64,000 bases of DNA, taken from assembly GCF_903819215.1 (NCBI RefSeq), contig NZ_CAIJCT010000010.1, one strand, 5' to 3'. Below the pieces are notes generated by a model. That model was given only the letters and a program-made list of their open reading frames with translations. It was not told the DNA's origin and made no database searches. A program made the translations under genes and the position numbers. This DNA is from Aedoeadaptatus coxii. Lineage in GTDB: Bacteria > Bacillota > Clostridia > Tissierellales > Peptoniphilaceae. Below are positions 33,313-41,879 of this stretch, piece by piece. The stretch's first letter is position 1, and every line of letters begins with the position of its first letter.

Positions 33313-34281
33313 TTACTTTGCGTATTCCGGCTTGTGATTTAAATCGTGAACGCTGTCGATAAAACGAACCGTGCGAGAGGGCAATCTCAATACAAGAGAT
33401 TGTGTCGATGCCTTATTCCCCTTCATAAAATGAACGCCCTTTAATAGATCGCCGTTGGAAACACCGGTTGCGGAAAAAATGACATCATCGCCTTTTACTA
33501 AATCATCGATCGTATAGATCTTTCCTTCTTCCGCCGGACTCTTTTCGATTCTGGAAAGTTGTGCGTCGTCGAAGTGAACGAGGCGTCCTTGAAAATCTCC
33601 GCCGAGGCATTTTAATGCCGCTGCTGCCACGACGCCTTCAGGTGCCCCGCCGATACCCATAATTAAATCGATACCGCTTTCTTCAAAACAAGTATAAATC
33701 GCCGTCACAATGTCGCCGTCACTTATTTTTCGGATGCGGGCACCGGTTTTACGAATCTCTTGAATGAGATCGTCGTGACGCGGACGATCCAATACAGAAA
33801 CCGTAATATCCTCCATAGACTTGCCTACAGCTTCTGCAACCCGTTTTATATTATTTTCGACGGTGTCGTCTAACTGAATTTTACCTTTTGCCGCAGGTCC
33901 GCAAGCGATCTTTTTCATGTATACGTCGGGGGCGTGAAGCAAGCATCCCTCAGGCGCTACCGCCACAACGGCGATGGCATTATTCATACCGTTGCTTATG
34001 GCCGTCGTACCGTCGATGGGATCCACGGCAATGTCCACCGCTACGTCGTCATTATGGCGTGTGCCGATTTCTTCGCCAATATAAAGCATGGGGGCTTCGT
34101 CGATTTCCCCTTCGCCGATGACGACGGTTCCGTTAATATGCACCGTATCGAACATGCGACGCATAGCATCGACAGCTGCGCCGTCTGCACCATTTTTGTC
34201 GCCTTTGCCTAAGAATTTTGCGCCGGAAAGAGCGGCCGCTTCAGTAACACGTGCTATATTCAGACTTAAATCTCTATCCAT
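33313..34281 (-). CDS. glpX: Fructose-1,6-bisphosphatase, class II
   Basis: GlpX removes the 1-phosphate of fructose-1,6-bisphosphate in gluconeogenesis. Metal-binding motifs are present: GDKNGADGAAVDAMR, GEGEIDEAPML and DPIDGTTAISNG, plus GIGGAPEGVVAAAA. Length is 322. Its start overlaps the transaldolase gene by eight bases; with fba upstream, the three genes form a compact sugar-phosphate unit. Confidence 0.95.
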   Translation of the reverse strand: MDRDLSLNIARVTEAAALSGAKFLGKGDKNGADGAAVDAMRRMFDTVHINGTVVIGEGEIDEAPMLYIGEEIGTRHNDDVAVDIAVDPIDGTTAISNGMNNAIAVVAVAPEGCLLHAPDVYMKKIACGPAAKGKIQLDDTVENNIKRVAEAVGKSMEDITVSVLDRPRHDDLIQEIRKTGARIRKISDGDIVTAIYTCFEESGIDLIMGIGGAPEGVVAAAALKCLGGDFQGRLVHFDDAQLSRIEKSPAEEGKIYTIDDLVKGDDVIFSATGVSNGDLLKGVHFMKGNKASTQSLVLRLPSRTVRFIDSVHDLNHKPEYAK

Positions 34282-34930
34282 TCGCTCTCCTCGTTCCTTC
34301 GAAATCCTTGTTAAACTGATCGATCCCCTTGTCGGTTAAAGGATGGCTTACCATTTGTTTAAAGACTTTATAGGGCACTGTAGCTATATGAGCTCCTGCC
34401 ATGGCCGCTTGTTGTACATGCAGCGGATGACGTACGCTTGCGGCAATTATTTCGCTTTCATAACCATAAAAGTCGATGATTTCCGCCAGGGATTTAATTA
34501 AATCCATACCGTCGTTTCCAATATCATCTAAGCGACCGATAAAGGGACTAATATAGCTGGCGCCGGCTTGTAATGCAAGTAAAGCCTGATTGACCGAAAA
34601 AATCAGAGTGCAGTTGGTAGGAATACCCACCTCTTCCAGGGCACGAATAGCTTTTAAACCTTCGGTAGTCATGGGAATTTTTACGACTACATTTTTATGA
34701 ATGTCGTGAAGTGCTTTTCCTTCTCGAATCATGCTTTCCGCATCTTCCGATGTTACTTCGGCACTAATAGGGCCGTCGACAATAGACGTGATCTCTTTGA
34801 TTACTTCTTCAAAAACCACATCTTTTTCTTTTGCTATAAGGCTGGGATTGGTCGTAACGCCGGAAATAACGCCCCAGGATTCGATCGCTTTTATCTCTTC
34901 AATGTTTGCTGTATCAATAAAAAACTTCAT
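34274..34930 (-). CDS. tal: Transaldolase (TalC/MipB-type small aldolase)
   Basis: A 218-residue single-domain aldolase of the TalC/fructose-6-phosphate aldolase family. The Schiff-base lysine is K84 in VVVKIPMT. The residue that separates the subtypes is F130 in SPFIGRLDD; Phe is characteristic of transaldolases, whereas E. coli FSA has Tyr there. I therefore call transaldolase, by inference from the family literature. The ATG at 34930 shares one base with the fba stop (TAATG), which supports this start over a codon three residues upstream. Confidence 0.88.
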   Translation of the reverse strand: MKFFIDTANIEEIKAIESWGVISGVTTNPSLIAKEKDVVFEEVIKEITSIVDGPISAEVTSEDAESMIREGKALHDIHKNVVVKIPMTTEGLKAIRALEEVGIPTNCTLIFSVNQALLALQAGASYISPFIGRLDDIGNDGMDLIKSLAEIIDFYGYESEIIAASVRHPLHVQQAAMAGAHIATVPYKVFKQMVSHPLTDKGIDQFNKDFEGTRRANG

Positions 34931-35787
34931 TATTTCCAAGCCTTACCGTCACTACCGAATACTTTGATTTTTTCTTTTACCGTGTCGGCCATGCGGGCGC
35001 GAGCAGGTTTCAAGATTTTACGAGGATCGATTTCGCTCGGATTTGCTTCGACAAATTCCTTAACGGAAGTAGCAAAACTTGCGCGAATATCCGTGTCGAT
35101 GTTGATTTTACGAATACCTGCTTTTACTGCGTTTTCGAGAGTGTCGTAGGGAACGCCGCTGGAGCCGTGGAGTACGAGGGGTACGGAGACTACACGATCG
35201 ATTTCTTTAATACGTTCAATATCGACTTTCGGTTCACCTTTATACACACCGTGTGCCGTTCCGACGGCGATGGCAAGAGAATCCACGCCGGTTTCCTCTA
35301 CGAAAATACGCGCTTCTTCGGGATCTGTATAGGTGGCTTCCGCTTCAGAAACTACGATATGATCTTCCGTTCCGCCGATTTTACCGAGTTCCGCTTCAAC
35401 CGATACACCTACGGAATGGGCGATGCGCACGATTTCTTTTGTAAGACGAATGTTTTCTTCCAATTCATGCTTTGATGCGTCGATCATAACGGACGTAAAG
35501 CCATTGCGAATACATTTCATAATTTCATCGAAATCTGTACCGTGATCCAAGTGGAGCGCCATGGGAACGTCGATTAATCCCGCCGTGGTTTTTACGAGAG
35601 AGGTGATGTATTCGACGCCTGCATACTTAATGGCGCCTTGAGAGGCCTGTAAAATAACCGGTGCCTTTAAATCTCCTGCTGCCTCTGCAATGGCTTGAAT
35701 AATTTCCATATTATTAACATTAAATGCACCGACGGCATATCCGTTTTGATCGGCGTGTTCAAGTATTTGTTTTCCTGTAACTAACAT
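34930..35787 (-). CDS. fba: Fructose-bisphosphate aldolase, class II
   Basis: Zinc-dependent aldolase of glycolysis and gluconeogenesis. Zinc and substrate motifs are visible: ALHLDHGTDF (about residue 80), EAELGKIGG (about 132), GTAHGVYKG (about 175) and VLHGSSGVP (about 207). Length is 285 from the ATG at 35787, which lies seven bases after GAAAGGA; an ATG six bases earlier is too close to that site. It ends in the start of tal. Confidence 0.95.
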   Translation of the reverse strand: MLVTGKQILEHADQNGYAVGAFNVNNMEIIQAIAEAAGDLKAPVILQASQGAIKYAGVEYITSLVKTTAGLIDVPMALHLDHGTDFDEIMKCIRNGFTSVMIDASKHELEENIRLTKEIVRIAHSVGVSVEAELGKIGGTEDHIVVSEAEATYTDPEEARIFVEETGVDSLAIAVGTAHGVYKGEPKVDIERIKEIDRVVSVPLVLHGSSGVPYDTLENAVKAGIRKINIDTDIRASFATSVKEFVEANPSEIDPRKILKPARARMADTVKEKIKVFGSDGKAWK

Positions 35788-35802
35788 AAACATATCCTTT
35801 CT

Positions 35803-36279
35803 CTAATCGATTGATTCCAAAAGTACAACGGCCATTGCCGTCATGCCCTCTTTTCTTCCTTCATACCCCATTTTTTCCGAAGTTGTCGCTTTTACAGAAA
35901 TATCGTCCACGTCTTTCCCGCAAACACGAGCAATATTTTTACGCATATCGTCGATAAAAGGGGCAAGTTTCGGCGATTGGGCAATAATGGTACTGTCGAT
36001 ATTTCCGATGCGGTAGCCTTTTTCTTTTGCCAGTTCTACGACGTCTTCCATCATTTTTAAACTGGATGCATCTTTAAAGGCAGGGTCCGTGTCGGGAAAT
36101 AATTTACCGATATCGCCCAGAGCCAAAGCGCCTAAAATAGCATCTTCAATGGCGTGGACGAGAACATCGGCATCGGAATGGCCTAAAAGTCCCTTTTCAT
36201 GGGGAACTTTTACACCGCCCAAAATCAAGTCGCGATCCTCCACGAGGGCGTGAACATCGTATCCTATTCCAATTTTCAT
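35803..36279 (-). CDS. ispF: 2-C-methyl-D-erythritol 2,4-cyclodiphosphate synthase
   Basis: IspF forms the cyclic diphosphate intermediate of the MEP isoprenoid pathway. The zinc site GYDVHAL (about 6-12), GHSDADVLVHA (about 33-43) and the C-terminal TTSEKMGYEGRKEGM are intact in 158 residues. The start overlaps ispD by four bases. With ispD it supplies undecaprenyl carrier precursors, next to peptidoglycan genes. Confidence 0.96.
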   Translation of the reverse strand: MKIGIGYDVHALVEDRDLILGGVKVPHEKGLLGHSDADVLVHAIEDAILGALALGDIGKLFPDTDPAFKDASSLKMMEDVVELAKEKGYRIGNIDSTIIAQSPKLAPFIDDMRKNIARVCGKDVDDISVKATTSEKMGYEGRKEGMTAMAVVLLESID

Positions 36280-36977
36280 TCTTCCATCCTATCTGAATAA
36301 ATAGCATCTGCAAAAATTAAATCTTCAGGTGTTGTAATTTTAATATTTTTATAGGATCCTCGAATAAGACGCACTTTTTTCCCCGTTTTCTCCACGAGAG
36401 AACAGTCGTCCGTTCCGTAATATCCTTCTTCATACGCCTGTTTATAGGCGCTAATTAAAACTTCCTTGTGAAAACCCTGGGGCGTTTGAATGGCGAAAAG
36501 CTTTGAGCGATCCGGCGTAAACTGTGCCCAGTCACCGTCTTCGCTGATTTTCACCGTATCCTTCATCGGCGTCATGAGACAGCAGGCGCCTGATGTACGT
36601 GCCCCCTCGATGACCGATAAAATTTCCCTTTCTGTGACAAAAGGCCGGGCACCGTCATGGGTCAAAATAATACCGTCAAAGTTTTCTAAATAACGTAAAC
36701 CTTCCCATATGCTGTCTTGTCGTTCATCGCCTCCTAGAACGATGGATACTTCGTGATGAAGCTCCATGGTCTTTAGAATGGTGCGCATCATCTCTTCCTC
36801 GCCGGAGCGTATGAGAAGTATAATCTTATCGATCTCACTCAAACCGTCGAAAATTTCGATAGTGTGACGGATCATGGGCTTTCCGTGAATAGGAAGGTAT
36901 TGCTTATTCTGGCTGATGCGCATGCGCTTCCCCATTCCGGCCGCGGCGATTAAGACGCACACTTTTTCGCTATTCAT
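36276..36977 (-). CDS. ispD: 2-C-methyl-D-erythritol 4-phosphate cytidylyltransferase
   Basis: IspD transfers CMP to methylerythritol phosphate. The N-terminal AAAGMGKRMRISQNKQYL is the CTP-binding loop; LTHDGARPFVT and TPQGFHKEVL are also conserved. Length is 233. The start overlaps the PBP gene by eight bases and the stop overlaps ispF. Confidence 0.95.
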   Translation of the reverse strand: MNSEKVCVLIAAAGMGKRMRISQNKQYLPIHGKPMIRHTIEIFDGLSEIDKIILLIRSGEEEMMRTILKTMELHHEVSIVLGGDERQDSIWEGLRYLENFDGIILTHDGARPFVTEREILSVIEGARTSGACCLMTPMKDTVKISEDGDWAQFTPDRSKLFAIQTPQGFHKEVLISAYKQAYEEGYYGTDDCSLVEKTGKKVRLIRGSYKNIKITTPEDLIFADAIYSDRMEE

Positions 36978-38418
36978 CCCTCGACCCCTTTTCCAAATTT
37001 TGGGAGAAGTCGATATTGTTAAGGGCGTAAGCTATAATATCGCGCGCCATGGGAGCGGCGACGCTGCCGCCTGATCGGCCCGCTTGCTCGACGATAACGG
37101 CAACGGCCACTTGAGGATCATTGGCGGGAGCATAGCCGATAAACCACGCGTGGTTTTCACCCGATGCATTTTCTGCTGTTCCGGTTTTCCCTGCCACTTT
37201 AACGCGGCGCATGGCGGCACGTTTCCCCGTACCGTTTTGAACGACTGAGAGCATAAACTCGTTAAGTTTTTTAGCTGTCTCCTCAGAAATGGAATCTTGC
37301 AAAACTTTAGGTTCGTGTTTACGAATACTTTTGCCCTTAGGATCTTCCACTTCTTTAACGAGAATGGGCTCCATCATTTTTCCGTCATTGGCGACAGTAC
37401 TTGCCACCATGGCCATGTGAAGCGGCGAGACTAAAACATCACCTTGCCCAATAGCAGAAGCCGCCAAGGTTGTCTTCGGAATGTTCTTTTTGTAATCAAA
37501 TACCGAAGGCGATACGGGAAGATCAAAGGGAATTTTTTTGTTGAAATAGAATTGATCTGCCGTCGATCCCAAACGCTCCTTGCCGAGTTTAGCACCTTTT
37601 GAAACAAAATAAGTGTTAATGGAATGGGTAATGGCGTCTTTTAAATCCACATTTCCGTAAATGCTTCCTTCCGCATTTTTAAATTCTCGTCCGTCGATAG
37701 TTTGCGATCCTTTGTCGTCGTAATTCAGGTTTAAATTACTGTCGAGTAAGGAGGCCGCCGTAATAATCTTAAAAGTTGAACCGGGAGGATACCTCCCGTT
37801 AATGGAGCGATTTAATAGAGCGCCCGCTTTATTCTTTTGTAGAGAATTCCAATCTTCCGCTACAGACATGGCGTTGAAATCCGGCAAAGAGGCCATGGCA
37901 TAAATCTCTCCCGTTTTCGGATTCATAACTACAATGCTGCCGCGCTCGGCATTTTCTTCCAAAAGTTCCCGCGCCTTCGATTGCACCTGTGTATCTACCG
38001 TTAAAATAAGAGAATTCCCGCCCTGCTTTTTATTACTGAGCCAATTGGAAATTTGGACTATGGCGCGATTGCTGTTCCGATTCAATAAATCGTCGTTATG
38101 GCTTGCTTCAAGTCCGCTCTTGCCAAGCGAAGGATGAGAATAGCCGATCATATGGGAATAAAGAGTAGGATAAGTATACTCTCTATGATAGTGGCCGGGC
38201 TCCCCTTTCGATGTTGCGAGGAGTTCGCCGTTGCGATCGTAAATATCTCCTCGTTTAATTTGCGCTTCTTCAATATAACCCCGACGATTGGACGGATGGT
38301 TGCGTACAGTCTCCGCTTCGAAAAGATAAAAATATGTGAGGTAGACGATGGCGCCTAAGAATAGGGCGATTAAACCTACCATAAGGATGACGATTCGCCT
38401 AAGCTCTGATTTGTTCAT
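36970..38418 (-). CDS. Class B penicillin-binding protein (transpeptidase)
   Basis: A bitopic protein with an N-terminal membrane segment (about 8-30), a short dimerisation-type region with KRGDIYDRNG, and a C-terminal transpeptidase domain. Active-site motifs are PPGSTFKI (SxxK), SINTY (SxN) and GKTGTAE (KTG). At 482 residues it resembles the PbpA group paired with RodA rather than large PBP2/FtsI forms. It overlaps the RodA/FtsW gene by 20 bases, so the two probably form the usual SEDS-bPBP synthase. Confidence 0.92.
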   Translation of the reverse strand: MNKSELRRIVILMVGLIALFLGAIVYLTYFYLFEAETVRNHPSNRRGYIEEAQIKRGDIYDRNGELLATSKGEPGHYHREYTYPTLYSHMIGYSHPSLGKSGLEASHNDDLLNRNSNRAIVQISNWLSNKKQGGNSLILTVDTQVQSKARELLEENAERGSIVVMNPKTGEIYAMASLPDFNAMSVAEDWNSLQKNKAGALLNRSINGRYPPGSTFKIITAASLLDSNLNLNYDDKGSQTIDGREFKNAEGSIYGNVDLKDAITHSINTYFVSKGAKLGKERLGSTADQFYFNKKIPFDLPVSPSVFDYKKNIPKTTLAASAIGQGDVLVSPLHMAMVASTVANDGKMMEPILVKEVEDPKGKSIRKHEPKVLQDSISEETAKKLNEFMLSVVQNGTGKRAAMRRVKVAGKTGTAENASGENHAWFIGYAPANDPQVAVAVIVEQAGRSGGSVAAPMARDIIAYALNNIDFSQNLEKGSRDE

Positions 38419-39664
38419 CGTTCACCTCATGCTTTCCGTCTCGTTCATACTTCCAGGAAAGATCCTCGGAAGCTACCTGCAAAATTCCAAGCGCGATAAA
38501 ACTCGACAAAATAGAACTTCCCCCGTAGGACATAAAGGGCAAAGTTATCCCCGTCATAGGGATAAGTTTCGTTACACCACCGATATTTAAAAACGCCTGA
38601 ATGGAAATCATAACCGTTGCGGAAATCGCCAGAATTCTATAAAACTTATACTCTTGCTCGAGGGCGATTTTAATGCCACGATAAACCAAGAGAATGTAAA
38701 GAAGAATAATGGCAAATCCCGCAAAAAGTCCCATTTCCTCGCAAATAACGGGGAAAATAAAGTCCGATACCGATACGGGGATAAGTTCCGGATGTCCAAA
38801 ACCGATTCCCACACCGAAAAATCCGCCTTCTGCAATAGCAAAGAGGGACTGCACGATCTGACGTCCCGAGGTGTAAACATCCTTCCATGGATCCAACCAC
38901 AAATCGAAACGAACGCGCACGTGGGAGAATAAAAAGTATCCCGCAATGGCGCCTAAAACCAGTAGTACAATATTGATAAGAACGGCTTTAATATCCGGAT
39001 CATAGACAAACTGAACAGACATATACATAGCCATAAACATAACGGCCGTCCCCAAGTCTCTCTGAATAAAAAGCATGAGAACGAAAAAATAGATGATGGC
39101 CATAATAATGTAACTGGCATAGGGATACTTCTTATATTTTTCATAATTCGTATAAAAGCTCCCCAGTATAAACATCAGCAAGATTTTAATAAATTCCGTA
39201 GGTTGAAAGCCGATAAAACCGAACTTAAGCCAGTTTTTAGCGCCGCCTTCCGCCTTCCCGAAAATCAGAGTAGATAGAAAAAGCAACACACTAATAATCA
39301 GTGCTAAGGATCCGTAGCGCTCCAAATTAGGAAAAATTCGCACGACAAAATAGGTGGCATAAAAAAGCAGAACGCCAATAAAGGCCCACTGCAGCTGTCT
39401 AATACCGATGGCAGGTTTGATTCTAAAAATAGTAACAACGCCGATCGTTAAAAGTAAGGATATAATGAGAAAAATATAATTGTCCCCGGTCGTAATTTTT
39501 CCCAGTATAAAATTCGAAATATAGATGACAAAAACAAGGCCGCCCGTTAAGAATAACAGTTGGCGGTCGAGATCTCCTTCATAAGTATAAAAAACCAAAA
39601 TAATGGCCAATACTTCAAAGATCAAGAGAATATCCCGAGGTCGTTTTAATAGTTTGTTGATCAC
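38399..39664 (-). CDS. SEDS-family peptidoglycan polymerase (RodA/FtsW)
   Basis: About ten membrane segments in 421 residues. SEDS motifs are visible: GGAKNWL with FQPTEFIKI, QRDLGTAVMF, GFGHPELIPVSVSDFIFPVICEE (shown in parts) and GITLPFMSYGGSS. This family polymerises lipid II glycan strands together with a class B PBP, here the next gene. RodA and FtsW cannot be told apart with confidence; the neighbouring PBP and FHA genes favour a RodA-like elongation role. Confidence 0.92.
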   Translation of the reverse strand: MINKLLKRPRDILLIFEVLAIILVFYTYEGDLDRQLLFLTGGLVFVIYISNFILGKITTGDNYIFLIISLLLTIGVVTIFRIKPAIGIRQLQWAFIGVLLFYATYFVVRIFPNLERYGSLALIISVLLFLSTLIFGKAEGGAKNWLKFGFIGFQPTEFIKILLMFILGSFYTNYEKYKKYPYASYIIMAIIYFFVLMLFIQRDLGTAVMFMAMYMSVQFVYDPDIKAVLINIVLLVLGAIAGYFLFSHVRVRFDLWLDPWKDVYTSGRQIVQSLFAIAEGGFFGVGIGFGHPELIPVSVSDFIFPVICEEMGLFAGFAIILLYILLVYRGIKIALEQEYKFYRILAISATVMISIQAFLNIGGVTKLIPMTGITLPFMSYGGSSILSSFIALGILQVASEDLSWKYERDGKHEVNDEQIRA

Positions 39665-39671
39665 GATCCAC

Positions 39672-40109
39672 CTACTTTGCTTGATCTACGAATAAAAACT
39701 GTATAAAACCGACGCCGATCCGGTCGCCGTTTTTAAGTTCCGCTTCATCATATAATGTTTGGCCGTTTAAAAAAGTACCATTGGCGCTGTGCAGATCACG
39801 AATATAATAATGGCCGTTTTCTTCCTGAATGACCAAATGATTTTTAGATACGAAATTATCTTTAATCACGATGTCATTTTTACTGCTGCGGCCCAGCTTC
39901 GTAAGACCTTTTAACACATAGTACTCCTGCATTTTAAAATTTAAAGAATCTAATCGGTTAACTACTTTTAAATAGGCTTCATCCTTATTCGCGTCTATAG
40001 AACGCATGGAACGAATATCCAAGTAAATCATTCGAATAATGGTGAAGATAAATAAGTAGATGATTAATATAAAAATGTATTTAAATAACTGCGAAAGTAA
40101 TAAAATCAT
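39672..40109 (-). CDS. Membrane-anchored FHA-domain protein
   Basis: An N-terminal membrane segment (about 5-25), a basic linker, then an FHA domain (about 60-140). The phosphothreonine-binding residues are present in LGRSSKNDIVI, SKNHLVI and HSANGTFLNG. Length is 145 from the ATG at 40109; the TTG four codons upstream lacks a ribosome site. It heads the FHA-RodA-PBP run, which resembles the actinobacterial fha-rodA-pbpA group regulated by Ser/Thr kinases. No kinase gene is in this window. Confidence 0.88.
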   Translation of the reverse strand: MILLLSQLFKYIFILIIYLFIFTIIRMIYLDIRSMRSIDANKDEAYLKVVNRLDSLNFKMQEYYVLKGLTKLGRSSKNDIVIKDNFVSKNHLVIQEENGHYYIRDLHSANGTFLNGQTLYDEAELKNGDRIGVGFIQFLFVDQAK

Positions 40110-40136
40110 CGTCCACCTCAACTTAATTTTACATAA

Positions 40137-40165
40137 ATATTATCACAGAAATCCCTTATTTTCAA
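40137..40165 (-). promoter_or_regulatory. Promoter of the FHA-RodA-PBP operon
   Basis: On the minus strand TTGAAA (40160-40165), 17 bases, TAATAT (40137-40142). An overlapping GATAAT gives an alternative -10. It is divergent from the recX promoter. Confidence 0.5.
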
Positions 40166-40216
40166 CGAGTCGGCTCTTATGAAGCCATGGATTTAAGAGA
40201 AGAAATTTCTAAATTA

Positions 40217-40225
40217 TGTTAAAAT
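40217..40225 (+). promoter_or_regulatory. Extended -10 promoter of recX, predicted leaderless start
   Basis: TGT followed by TAAAAT (40220-40225). Usual spacing puts transcription start at or next to the recX ATG at 40232. No -35 and no ribosome site are visible. Confidence 0.5.
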
Positions 40226-40231
40226 ATAGCG

Positions 40232-40840
40232 ATGATGACTATGGAAATTAAACGCATTAGAAAATTAAATAATCTCTTTGTCGTCGATCTGAATGACGAA
40301 ATCTCCTTGAGTTTGCCGGAGTCGGTTTTTGTGCGGCACAATCTCTACAAGGGAAAAGAGCTTGGTGAAGAGGATCTTTTGGATATCCGAAAAGACGGCG
40401 AACGCCAAATTGCCATCGACTTTGCTCTCAAAAAGCTTCGCAATCGAAAGACGACATGGGAAATTAAAGATCTGCTGTTCAAAGAAGGTATCGACGAGGA
40501 TGCGATATTAGCCGCTGTCGATTATCTGCAAGAATACGGCTTTTTAAATGATCGAGAGTACGCCGAACTGTATGCTCGCGACAAACGGAATATTAACGGC
40601 TATGGGCCGGTTAAAATTCGTTATCTCTTAAAACAAAAAGGCGTCGACGACGAACTTATCGCCGACGCGCTTGAAGATTTTACACAGGATGATGAAATTG
40701 AATTGGTGGAAAAGATCGTCCATAAGAAATACGTTCGAAACCGGAATTTATCCAAGGAGAAAACGAAGATCATTCGCTTCCTCCTCTCTCGCGGATTTGA
40801 ATATTCTGCTATCAAGGCGGTGCTTAATCGATGGCCGTAA
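40232..40840 (+). CDS. recX: Regulatory protein RecX
   Basis: RecX binds RecA filaments and limits their extension. The protein is built of three-helix repeats; conserved pieces are ALKKLRNRKTTWEI, YGFLNDREYAELYARD, GPVKIRYLLKQKGV and FLLSRGF. Length is 202. It lies 27 kb from recA on the same strand. ATG codons stand at 40232, 40235 and 40241; none has a ribosome site, and the promoter position suggests a leaderless mRNA starting at the first. The stop overlaps the GIY-YIG gene. Confidence 0.9.
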   Translation: MMTMEIKRIRKLNNLFVVDLNDEISLSLPESVFVRHNLYKGKELGEEDLLDIRKDGERQIAIDFALKKLRNRKTTWEIKDLLFKEGIDEDAILAAVDYLQEYGFLNDREYAELYARDKRNINGYGPVKIRYLLKQKGVDDELIADALEDFTQDDEIELVEKIVHKKYVRNRNLSKEKTKIIRFLLSRGFEYSAIKAVLNRWP

Positions 40841-41121
40841 CACATTACGTCTATATTTTGGAATGTAGTGATAAGAGTTTTTATACCGGCTACACCACCG
40901 ATCCTAAACGTCGATTATCAGAACACAATAAGGGAACGGCGTCGAAATATACTCGTAGTCGCCTTCCCGTTTCCATGGTTTATTTAGAATCAGTGGCCGA
41001 TAAATCGACGGGTTTAAAAAGGGAACTTGCTATTAAAAGTCTAACGCGCGAAAAAAAGAAACAGCTTATAGAAAAAGGAGGCGGTTGTCTTGTCCCGACA
41101 AGAGATAAGGAGCTTAAATGA
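40831..41121 (+). CDS. GIY-YIG nuclease-domain protein (YhbQ/YazA family)
   Basis: A 96-residue single-domain protein starting HYVYILECSDKSFYTGYTTD, where YVYIL and FYTGY stand for the GIY and YIG strands. RRLSEHNKG and the arginine in LPVSMVY's preceding loop are typical of the UPF0213 group. Members are small stand-alone nuclease-fold proteins of unclear physiological role, possibly in DNA repair. It overlaps recX by ten bases and ThrE by 32 bases, so it is co-expressed with both. Confidence 0.88.
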   Translation: MAVTHYVYILECSDKSFYTGYTTDPKRRLSEHNKGTASKYTRSRLPVSMVYLESVADKSTGLKRELAIKSLTREKKKQLIEKGGGCLVPTRDKELK

Positions 41122-41878
41122 AGCTAAGAGCTTGATCAACATTTCCATGACGACCGGTCAAATGCTTATTAAAAACGGCGCCGAAATCTATCGTGCCGAA
41201 GATACGATCGAGCGTATGATTTCTTCGATGGAAAGTATTACAGAGGTCGATGTCTTTGGCTTGAATTCCGCCATTTTTGTTTCGGCGGAATATGAAAATG
41301 AAACCATTACCATGTTTAAAGATATCGAAAACGGCGGCGTTAATCTCAATCAAATCGACGCGCTCAACACGTTCTCCAGACGTTTTGTAGCCGGTGAAAT
41401 ATCAATTCAAGATGCGCGAGACGAACTAATAGCTCTCTCCAAAGCTACTAAGCGTTCTCTACCCGTTACCATGTTTTTTACGGGCCTATGTAGTGCCTCC
41501 TTTGCCGTTTTATTCGGCGGCACTTGGTACGACTTTGCCTACACCTTTTTTGTCGGCTTCATCTTAAATTATTGCATGCGTTTCACGGCACGCTATAACG
41601 TTTCTTTTTTCCCCGAATCCTTTATCGGTACCCTCGTTGTTTCCATTCTCGCATTAATCGGGGTTAAGGCAATGCCCGTTCTTCACATGGATATGATCAT
41701 CATCGGTGCCATAATGCCCCTTGTACCCGGCATGGCGGTAACCAATTCCTTCCGTGATATTATCAGCGGCGATTATGTATCCGGACTCATCGGTATTACA
41801 AAGGGAATCTTCGTTGCCCTTGCCATTGCATTAGGCGTCGGCGTTATTTTAAATTTGGAAAAAATGATTGGAGCGTAA
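41090..41878 (+). CDS. ThrE-type threonine/serine exporter, N-terminal component
   Basis: A 262-residue membrane protein of the DUF1212 (PF06738) family. The soluble N-terminal part (about 1-115) has GQMLIKNGAEIYRAEDTIERM. About five membrane segments follow, with MPLVPGMAVTNSFRDIISGD characteristic of the ThrE family. The start is TTG at 41090, set by AAGGAGG. One base separates its stop from the second component. In Corynebacterium ThrE both parts are fused in one protein. Confidence 0.85.
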   Translation: MSRQEIRSLNEAKSLINISMTTGQMLIKNGAEIYRAEDTIERMISSMESITEVDVFGLNSAIFVSAEYENETITMFKDIENGGVNLNQIDALNTFSRRFVAGEISIQDARDELIALSKATKRSLPVTMFFTGLCSASFAVLFGGTWYDFAYTFFVGFILNYCMRFTARYNVSFFPESFIGTLVVSILALIGVKAMPVLHMDMIIIGAIMPLVPGMAVTNSFRDIISGDYVSGLIGITKGIFVALAIALGVGVILNLEKMIGA

Positions 41879-41879
41879 T

